This document shows positions 1-5,418 of a stretch of DNA of 7,990 nucleotides, piece by piece (positions within the stretch are counted from its first letter, which is position 1; each line of letters starts with the position of its first letter). The stretch is from positions 1 to 7,990 of the forward strand of contig JASEIR010000030.1 in assembly GCA_030017355.1 (NCBI GenBank), in the 5' to 3' direction. Under the pieces are notes generated by a model. It made no database searches. It was given only the letters and a program-made list of their open reading frames with translations, and was not told where the DNA came from. The DNA is from Actinomycetota bacterium. GTDB taxonomy: Bacteria > Actinomycetota > Aquicultoria > Aquicultorales > Aquicultoraceae. The position numbers and the translations under genes were made by a program.

Positions 1-99
1 CGGTCGGCGGTCAGCGGTCAGGCTCCGAAGGAGCCTAAAGTGGCGGTCGGCAATCTGCGGTCAGGCTCCGAAGGAGCCTATAGCGCGGTCTGCCGTCGG
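1..99. repeat. GC-rich heptamer tract with two copies of a hairpin-bearing 24-bp direct repeat
   Basis: Two identical 24-bp direct repeats lie at 14-37 and 57-80, 43 bp apart from start to start. Each ends in a perfect 7-bp hairpin, AGGCTCC-GAA-GGAGCCT (20-36 and 63-79). The sequence between and around the hairpins is built from 7-bp units of the form CGGTCNG: 1-7, 8-14, 15-21, 44-50, 58-64 and 86-92, with degenerate units at 51-57 and 93-99. The tract runs off the left edge, so its full length is unknown. It resembles dispersed intergenic (REP-like) repeats. No coding potential was seen. Function is unknown. Confidence 0.8.
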
Positions 100-109
100 C
101 GAACATTTA

Positions 110-142
110 GCAACACTGCAGCACTAATAGCTGCAGAGTTGC
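110..142. repeat. Imperfect inverted repeat (12-bp arms, one mismatch)
   Basis: GCAACACTGCAG (110-121) and CTGCAGAGTTGC (131-142) pair over 12 positions with a single A-A mismatch (115 with 137), around a 9-nt loop. The pentamer TGCAG recurs four times in this stretch (117, 132, 140, 148). No T-run follows, so it does not look like an intrinsic terminator. It may be a transcript hairpin from an upstream gene or another intergenic repeat unit. The remainder of the non-coding region up to the promoter (153-215) is AT-rich and includes a short dyad TAAAAA-GG-TTTTTA at 193-206. Confidence 0.6.
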
Positions 143-215
143 AGCACTGCAGAAACCGTCAAACTACAAAACTAAAATTAAGCGGTACTTAGTAAAAAGG
201 TTTTTAACAAAGTGA

Positions 216-243
216 TTGATAGTACAAATAGGACTAGTATAAT
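216..243 (+). promoter_or_regulatory. Sigma70-type promoter for the multihaem cytochrome gene
   Basis: The -35 box TTGATA (216-221, 5 of 6 to consensus) is separated by 16 nt from a perfect -10 box TATAAT (238-243). Transcription would start near 250, giving a 5' leader of about 60 nt. An AT-rich dyad at 193-206 lies just upstream and could be an UP-element or an operator. The TTGAT half of an FNR-type site overlaps the -35 box, but its second half is poor. Confidence 0.65.
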
Positions 244-294
244 AATGACTAACGGCTCGGAGTAAGATAGGTTGACTGTATTTACCACTAACTG

Positions 295-303
295 CAAAAA
301 GGA
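295..303 (+). promoter_or_regulatory. Ribosome binding site of the cytochrome gene
   Basis: The purine run AAAAAGGA ends 8 nt before the ATG at 312. Together with the in-frame stop codon at 309-311 it fixes the start of the cytochrome. Confidence 0.6.
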
Positions 304-311
304 CGAACTAG

Positions 312-2138
312 ATGAAGAACGTAATAAAAATTGGATGTGCTGCATTTGTATTTGCTCTATTATTGCTCGTAGTTGGATCAGTCACTTTCTATAACCAAAC
401 TTCAAATTGCCCCAGGTGTCATGAAATGAAAAAATACTATCATTCCTGGGAAGATTCGTCGCATAGCAGTGTTGCTTGCAGGAATTGTCACGAACGCAGT
501 CTATCGGAAGGGCTATTCTCAATCAAGCGAACTGCACTCAGCAGACTGTTATTACACTTCGTAAAGAAAGAGAAGAAACCAAAAGCGTATATAAGCGATG
601 AAAGATGCTTACAATGTCACTCCTCGATTAAAAAGAGAATTTATGCTCTTAAAAATAGTAGTGTTGTAAATCCCCATCCGGTGCACCTTGAAGCTGATTT
701 TGCTTGCGCACATTGCCATAGACGCGTTGTTCATGTATTTGAGTTAAGTCTGCCAAACAAACCCCAGATGAAAGTTTGCATTCATTGCCATAAAGCAAAG
801 CATATTTCAAACAAGTGTAAAACCTGTCACTATAGGACGCAGCAACACGTCGATCAGATTGCGCAAGCTGGCGGCTACCGTCTAAAAAAGGGAGAGAAAT
901 GTGATGTCTGCCATACGCGAAAGGATAGCGACAAGACGGATCACGAAGAAGCCATAAGAAGAATTGGCGGCTATGATGGGCCAAGGACTTGTACAAAATG
1001 CCACGTATATGCTATCAAGCAAATCGAAGAGTCGGTTCATTCAAAACTTAAGACAGGGGTAGCCCACGTTCGAGGTCTAAAGAAGAAAAAGGGTATGGCA
1101 AATAAAGCTGCTAACCCAGCCCTATGGGCTTATCTTGTTAAGAAGAAAGATGGGACTATAAAAAGCGGTGGTTGCGGTAAATGCCATGTAGGCGGGAACA
1201 ATGTCCCCACTCCCGAGATGGCTTCTGCAATTGATTGCCTGATTTGCCATTCAAGAAAGTATGACATTAAAAAACGCCGGGTGGTTTTAAAAGATGGCTT
1301 TATGAAATGGGTAGGTGACGAAAGCTCGGAGGCAATATCTTCAATTGGCATACCTAAGCCAGAATATTGCTTGAGATGCCATGACGATCATATGGGGTAT
1401 AATCGGGGGACACCTTATACGCCGGAAGCCGATGTTCATGCAAAAGCAGGAATGCCATGCCAAAGTTGCCACGTAACTATTGAGCACAAGGTAGCAAAGG
1501 GCAATGTTGCTGATTTGATGGCAAATGATATACCAGAGCTTGCTATTTCATGTACATCGTGCCATGTTAGCTACAAGCACGGGGTAAAAAAGATAGATGT
1601 TCACCTCAAGAGGCTTGCTTGTCAAACTTGCCATATTGGAAGGATTGGAGGTCTAGCTATTAGGGACAAGACTAGGGGTGTTGACAAGGACAATGATGGT
1701 ATATTTGAGGAATACAAGGCTGAAAACCCAAACATGAATGCAAGCTTTTTCTGGTTCAATGGTATGGCTGATCAAGGTGGAAATCCAGAAGGTGTTAGGA
1801 ATGATAAAAAAGCAAAGATATATCCGTTTAAAGCCATTAAACTAAGGGAGGCTGTCGATTTAGCAACTAAGCAATCGATAGATGGTAGAACTAAGGTCTT
1901 TGCAGAAACCGGCGATTTTAATCTTTCACTTAATGAGATGGCAAAGATATTAAAGTTGCCCCAACCTCCAAGGTGGAAGCCAGTAGATGTCCTGAAATTA
2001 AAGCAGGTTAGCCATGCAATTCGCCGAAAGGGGCTAAGTTGCAACGACTGTCACTCAAGAAAGGGAATTATGGATTTTAAAGCGCTAGGCTACACAGGAC
2101 GCAAGTTAGAGGAATTGCGCAAGCCGCAAAATTATTAA
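312..2138 (+). CDS. Membrane-anchored 15-haem cytochrome c: NapC/NirT-like head fused to OTR-like octahaem domain
   Basis: The 608-residue protein has 15 CxxCH motifs, with first Cys at 33, 56, 99, 132, 156, 169, 197, 227, 288, 309, 353, 383, 414, 437 and 577. Residues 8-27 form a single uncleaved-looking N-terminal membrane anchor, placing the rest outside the cytoplasm. Haems 1-4 show NapC/NirT/NrfH features: CPRCHEM, then W46 and H51 before CRNCH; HPVH (122-125) before CAHCHRRVVH. This family oxidises membrane quinol. Haems 5-7 form a linker. Haems 8-15 follow octahaem tetrathionate reductase (OTR)-like spacing: IDCLICH, a DVHA...CQSCH...H block, CQTCHI, a YPFKA stretch, and a final CNDCHSRKG...LGYTG. 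From memory, OTR enzymes reduce tetrathionate, nitrite or hydroxylamine in vitro; the substrate here is unknown. The start is firm: a TAG in frame immediately precedes the ATG, and an AAAAAGGA ribosome site lies 8 nt upstream. It is transcribed alone and faces the P-II gene. Confidence 0.9.
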   Translation: MKNVIKIGCAAFVFALLLLVVGSVTFYNQTSNCPRCHEMKKYYHSWEDSSHSSVACRNCHERSLSEGLFSIKRTALSRLLLHFVKKEKKPKAYISDERCLQCHSSIKKRIYALKNSSVVNPHPVHLEADFACAHCHRRVVHVFELSLPNKPQMKVCIHCHKAKHISNKCKTCHYRTQQHVDQIAQAGGYRLKKGEKCDVCHTRKDSDKTDHEEAIRRIGGYDGPRTCTKCHVYAIKQIEESVHSKLKTGVAHVRGLKKKKGMANKAANPALWAYLVKKKDGTIKSGGCGKCHVGGNNVPTPEMASAIDCLICHSRKYDIKKRRVVLKDGFMKWVGDESSEAISSIGIPKPEYCLRCHDDHMGYNRGTPYTPEADVHAKAGMPCQSCHVTIEHKVAKGNVADLMANDIPELAISCTSCHVSYKHGVKKIDVHLKRLACQTCHIGRIGGLAIRDKTRGVDKDNDGIFEEYKAENPNMNASFFWFNGMADQGGNPEGVRNDKKAKIYPFKAIKLREAVDLATKQSIDGRTKVFAETGDFNLSLNEMAKILKLPQPPRWKPVDVLKLKQVSHAIRRKGLSCNDCHSRKGIMDFKALGYTGRKLEELRKPQNY

Positions 2139-2171
2139 TTAATGAATTAAACAGCATAAGAATTAGTGATT

Positions 2172-2212
2172 AAAAAACAGCACGGTAAATTAAATCGCGT
2201 CTTCGCCGTGCT
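2172..2212 (-). terminator. Rho-independent terminator of the P-II gene, overlapping its last codons
   Basis: On the minus strand, AGCACGG (2212-2206) pairs with CCGTGCT (2185-2179) and is followed by six T (2177-2172). The loop is about 20 nt, longer than usual, and contains the stop codon; the 5' arm is part of the coding sequence for the C-terminal His-Gly region. There is no matching T-run on the plus strand, so it should not terminate transcription of the convergent cytochrome gene. Confidence 0.55.
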
Positions 2213-2528
2213 CTCCAGTCCGAATCCTTATAACATCCTCCAATGGATAGATGAAGACCTTGCCGTCGCCAAGCTCGCCGGTATGGGCGGTCATCCGGAT
2301 GGCATCAACAACCTCATCAACCTTATCATCAGGAACAGCAATATCAATCTTTACCTTTGGAATAAATCTTGCCTCATAGCTTTGGCCTCTATAGGTTTCG
2401 ATATGGCCCTTTTGATTGCCAAAGCCCATAACTTCTTTTACGGTAATGCCCTGTATGCCAGTTTTTAAGACGGCGTCTTTAACAGCATCTAGTTTAAAGG
2501 TTTTAATAATGGCAGATACCAGTTTCAC
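2190..2528 (-). CDS. glnB: P-II family nitrogen regulatory protein (GlnB/GlnK type)
   Basis: This is a small trimeric signal protein that binds ATP/ADP and 2-oxoglutarate and adjusts nitrogen-assimilation targets such as GlnE. Starting at the GTG at 2528 gives 112 residues, the standard family length, and puts every landmark at canonical numbering: the T-loop YRGQSY with the modifiable Tyr51, Lys40, the B-loop TGELGDGK with Lys90, and Arg101 and Arg103 in RIRTGE. A longer start at GTG 2537 adds three residues (see the regulatory entries). Two departures are seen: position 38, usually Arg contacting nucleotide phosphates, is Asn (FGNQKG), and the T-loop reads QS where AE or SE is common. The gene diverges from glnE, its expected functional partner, with a gap of about 30 bp. 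glnB versus glnK cannot be decided because no amtB is visible; the glnB symbol is provisional. Confidence 0.93.
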   Translation of the reverse strand: MKLVSAIIKTFKLDAVKDAVLKTGIQGITVKEVMGFGNQKGHIETYRGQSYEARFIPKVKIDIAVPDDKVDEVVDAIRMTAHTGELGDGKVFIYPLEDVIRIRTGEHGEDAI

Positions 2529-2552
2529 GAAACTCACCTCTGTGATTATAAT
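2524..2552 (+). promoter_or_regulatory. Likely leaderless promoter of glnE
   Basis: TTCACG (2524-2529, 4 of 6 to the -35 consensus), a 17-nt spacer and a perfect TATAAT (2547-2552) lie so that exactly 7 nt (AACCTAA) separate the -10 box from the glnE ATG. Transcription would begin at or next to the A of the start codon. There is no Shine-Dalgarno sequence before glnE. The -10 box is part of the palindrome ATTATAAT (2545-2552), which offers a second TATAAT on the minus strand. Confidence 0.5.
2533..2541 (-). promoter_or_regulatory. Shine-Dalgarno of the P-II gene, favouring the GTG at 2528
   Basis: On the minus strand AGAGGTGAG matches the anti-Shine-Dalgarno well; its AGGTGA core ends 5 nt before the GTG at 2528. 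The alternative GTG start at 2537 lies inside this motif. Use of the site requires a transcript starting upstream of 2541. A weak candidate is TTGACG (minus strand, 2593-2588), 15 nt before TATCTA (2572-2567). Confidence 0.6.
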
Positions 2553-2559
2553 AACCTAA

Positions 2560-5340
2560 ATGCCGTTAGATATCCTATTAAAAGAAACGTCAATACAAAC
2601 ACCAGACCCCGAGAGGTCTTTCAAAAATCTTGAAAGACTGCTAAAAGCTGCACCAGCAATTCTCAAAGAACATAGCAGCCAGATAAAAAATATTGCAGAG
2701 TTGTTCTCATATAGTCAATTTCTTGCTGATTACTCTATCAACAATCCCGCAAAGCTGAGTCATGCGCTAAAAAGCCTCTATATACCGGTTAGCAAGCAAA
2801 TAATTGTAAAAGAAGCTAAAAATAAGAGCGTGCCTTTGACTAAGCAAGAGGTCATAAAATTCTTAAGAGAGTTAAAGAAAGATTATCTTTTAAGGATAAC
2901 CCTTAGGGATATCATGCGTGTAACCAGCTTAAATGAGTGCATGTCCGAGCTTAGCTCACTAGCTGAGGCGATAGTAGAGCTGGCGCTTGAAGCTTCTTTT
3001 GCACTTATGAAAGAGAGATATGGAGAGATTAAGGATAATCCATTCTCAATTATAGCTCTTGGTAAACTAGGTGCAGGGGAGCTGAACTATAGCTCGGATA
3101 TAGATATTATCACTGTTTACGGTTCGTATGAGGGGATTTCCACTGGCGTTTTGTCCCCGTCAGGCATAAGAATTAATAAAATTAGTTCTCATGAATATTT
3201 TTGCAGACTGACGGAGCTATTAACTGCTCTAATACAGACGCAGACCGAAGATGGTATTGCATATCGTGTGGATCTAAGATTAAGACCAGACGGGCGAAAA
3301 GGAGAATTATCGCTTTCACTAGATTCGTATATGTCATATTACGAATCATGGGGCCGGACATGGGAAAGGATGGCGCTTATGCGGGCCCGGCCAATTGCAG
3401 GCGATATTAAGCTTGGCAAGAGACTTCTTAGCGTAATTGAGCCGTTTATATGGAAAAAAACAGTTGATTTTTATGATATTGATGAGATTAAAGAGCTTAA
3501 AAGAAAGCTAGATGCAGTATCTAATGCGAACGATATCAAAAGAGGACCTGGCGGAATACGTGAGATCGAGTTCTTTGTACAGACATTCCAGCTCCTTTAT
3601 GGTGGAGAGAAAAAACAACTAAGAACAGGGAAACTAGAATTAGCTCTTAAAGAACTACAAAAAGAGGGTCTACTGCCTAAAGATGATGCTAGGTTTCTTG
3701 CCGAAAGCTACCAGTTTTTAAGAAGGATAGAGCATGTCCTGCAGATGAGAGATGATCTGCAGGTCCACGTCCTGCCTGTAAAGCCTAAAAACGTTGAAAT
3801 ATTGGCAAAAAAGATGCGCTTTAGCGCAGTAGATAGGTTCAAATCCGAGCTTAAATTAAGAAGGCTTAAGGTTGGAGATATGTATAATTCATTGCTTGGC
3901 AGCGATGATGGCAAGCAAAGCGTCATGATATTTTTTGAGGACGAGCTAACCGATGATGAAATCATGGATTATCTAGTATTTAAAGGCTTTAAGGATACTA
4001 AACAGGGCCTTAGAAACATAAAGGCAATTAACGAGCAAATGGTTATTGGAAGGACCATAAGAGAGCGAAGTCTACTAAGAAAAATAGTGCCAATCTTTAT
4101 TGGGCAGGTATTTAAGGTAGGCAATAAAGACCGCGTGCTTAGTGCATTTGTAACTTTCCTAAAGAAAATAGCGGGTCACGAGTCGTATCTGAGTTTGTTT
4201 TTAAGCAGATCAGATATAGTAGAGCTTATTATTCGCACTTTCTCTAAAAGCACGTATCTTACGCGATCACTTCTTTCTCTTGAGAACCTTGAGAGTATCT
4301 TTGAATATCCTGATGTCAGAATGGATTACAAATCCGTTGCAGAGAGGCTACTTAACACGCTCCAATACAGCCAGGACCCTATGGCTGCGGTCAGGGAGTT
4401 TAGGATCATCGAGGAGATGAGGTCAGCCTTCTTGTTCCTTGAGGGCGTTTTAGATATAGACGGGTTTACAAGCTCTTTAAGTATGATTGCCAACATTATA
4501 GTGAGAACACTTTTTATCCATTTAGGCGGGGATGCTGAGCTTGCGGTTGTGAGTCTTGGCAAATTTGGATCTAACGAGCTAAGTGTGGGCTCTGACCTTG
4601 ATTTGATATTTATTTCAGGCAAGGAAAAATCTGTGCGGTTAGCTGAGGAGTTAATTAAGTATCTCTCAGAGTATACATCCAGAGGTATTGTGTATGAAGT
4701 TGATATGAGGCTTCGTCCTGATGGGTCAAAGGGTCCACTTGTAAATACCATCGATGGTTACGAAAACTACTATCATAAGTCTGCTCATCCATGGGAGATA
4801 CAAGCTCTTCTAAAGGCCAGGTCAAGTGCCGGAAACGGCAAATTATTAAGAGAATTTTTGCGGATGAAGCGGCGGGTAATAGTTCAGAGAGGCAGAGAGA
4901 TCAAGGGCTCTTACGTTAAAGATATAAGAAGAAGAATTATAAATGAGGTTTCTAGAGAATCTGCCGGCTATGATATAAAGCTTGGGCCAGGAGGGATCGA
5001 GGAAATAGAATTTCTAGTGCAGTATCTTCAACTTAAACATGCATCGGATTACCCAGACCTTATAACACGAAAGACCACTACCGCAATCGAGAGGCTTGCA
5101 AAGCACGGCATCATCGATAGTAAAGATAAAGAGCTGCTCTTGGATGCTTACCGGTTTATGAGAACTGTTGAAACACTGCTGAGATTAAACGAAGAGAAGG
5201 TGTTAAAAGTCGGCTCCGAACTTGCTGATGTTATTGTTGATTTTTTAAGTCTTAAAGATAGGGATGAATTGATTGGTCGGGTTGAAGGAGCACGGAAGAG
5301 TGTTGTTGAGTTGGCTGAAAGGTTATGCTTTGAAAAATAG
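2560..5340 (+). CDS. glnE: Bifunctional glutamine synthetase adenylyltransferase / adenylyl-removing enzyme
   Basis: GlnE attaches AMP to a tyrosine of glutamine synthetase, lowering its activity, and removes it again by phosphorolysis, under control of P-II and glutamine. The 926-residue protein, close to the roughly 950 of E. coli, contains two homologous nucleotidyltransferase domains. In the N-terminal adenylyl-removing domain the signature is GKLGAGEL (168-175) followed by SDIDI with metal-binding D180 and D182, then RLRPDG (240-245) and GPGGI (329-333). In the C-terminal adenylyltransferase domain it is GKFGSNEL (667-674), SDLDL with D679 and D681, RLRPDG (717-722) and GPGGI (809-813). 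Both catalytic pairs are intact, so both activities are expected. The central region is the usual helical linker where regulators bind. The ATG at 2560 has no ribosome site and is probably read from a leaderless message. The P-II gene diverges from it; polA follows 78 bp downstream. Glutamine synthetase and GlnD are not in the window. Confidence 0.95.
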   Translation: MPLDILLKETSIQTPDPERSFKNLERLLKAAPAILKEHSSQIKNIAELFSYSQFLADYSINNPAKLSHALKSLYIPVSKQIIVKEAKNKSVPLTKQEVIKFLRELKKDYLLRITLRDIMRVTSLNECMSELSSLAEAIVELALEASFALMKERYGEIKDNPFSIIALGKLGAGELNYSSDIDIITVYGSYEGISTGVLSPSGIRINKISSHEYFCRLTELLTALIQTQTEDGIAYRVDLRLRPDGRKGELSLSLDSYMSYYESWGRTWERMALMRARPIAGDIKLGKRLLSVIEPFIWKKTVDFYDIDEIKELKRKLDAVSNANDIKRGPGGIREIEFFVQTFQLLYGGEKKQLRTGKLELALKELQKEGLLPKDDARFLAESYQFLRRIEHVLQMRDDLQVHVLPVKPKNVEILAKKMRFSAVDRFKSELKLRRLKVGDMYNSLLGSDDGKQSVMIFFEDELTDDEIMDYLVFKGFKDTKQGLRNIKAINEQMVIGRTIRERSLLRKIVPIFIGQVFKVGNKDRVLSAFVTFLKKIAGHESYLSLFLSRSDIVELIIRTFSKSTYLTRSLLSLENLESIFEYPDVRMDYKSVAERLLNTLQYSQDPMAAVREFRIIEEMRSAFLFLEGVLDIDGFTSSLSMIANIIVRTLFIHLGGDAELAVVSLGKFGSNELSVGSDLDLIFISGKEKSVRLAEELIKYLSEYTSRGIVYEVDMRLRPDGSKGPLVNTIDGYENYYHKSAHPWEIQALLKARSSAGNGKLLREFLRMKRRVIVQRGREIKGSYVKDIRRRIINEVSRESAGYDIKLGPGGIEEIEFLVQYLQLKHASDYPDLITRKTTTAIERLAKHGIIDSKDKELLLDAYRFMRTVETLLRLNEEKVLKVGSELADVIVDFLSLKDRDELIGRVEGARKSVVELAERLCFEK

Positions 5341-5358
5341 TTGGCATAAGTCAGCCAC

Positions 5359-5387
5359 TTCTCACACCTCCAAATAGACGGTAAAAT
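5359..5387 (+). promoter_or_regulatory. Possible weak promoter of polA
   Basis: TTCTCA (5359-5364) and TAAAAT (5382-5387, 5 of 6) are separated by 17 nt in the 78-bp gap between glnE and polA. A start near 5394 would leave a short leader holding the polA ribosome site. No convincing terminator was seen after glnE, so polA may equally be co-transcribed with it. Confidence 0.3.
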
Positions 5388-5402
5388 TAAAGCAGCACTT
5401 GT

Positions 5403-5408
5403 AAAGGA
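5403..5408 (+). promoter_or_regulatory. Ribosome binding site that supports the TTG start of polA
   Basis: AAAGGA ends 10 nt before the TTG at 5419, somewhat long spacing. The reading frame stays open upstream to a TAA at 5347, but contains no ATG, GTG or TTG between 5350 and 5418, so TTG 5419 is the first usable start. Confidence 0.5.
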
Positions 5409-5418
5409 TAAGACCAAT

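Noticed and set aside
14..80. CRISPR-like pair of direct repeats with a spacer
   Set aside because: Only two copies, a 19-bp spacer made of the same heptamer units as the flanks, and no cas genes in the window.
216..229. FNR-type operator over the cytochrome -35 box
   Set aside because: Only the TTGAT half matches; the second half (ACAAA) departs from ATCAA, so it is no better than a chance match.
327..338. Possible lipoprotein cysteine (Cys9) in the cytochrome N-terminus
   Set aside because: The preceding residues K-I-G do not make a lipobox, and the hydrophobic stretch lies after the Cys, fitting a NapC-type membrane anchor.
649..996. Minus-strand open frame of 115 codons within the cytochrome gene
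   Set aside because: It is the antisense shadow of a clear multihaem cytochrome and has no recognisable domain; the other minus-strand frames inside glnE and polA are rejected for the same reason.
2166..2468. Plus-strand open frame of 100 codons opposite the P-II gene
   Set aside because: The minus-strand product is an unmistakable P-II protein, and this frame is its antisense.
3201..3410. Small plus-strand frame inside glnE
   Set aside because: It overlaps the conserved RLRPDG region of GlnE in another frame and has no features of its own.
5310..5357. Terminator after glnE (TGGCTGA with TCAGCCA)
   Set aside because: The loop is about 35 nt, one arm lies well inside glnE, and no T-run follows.
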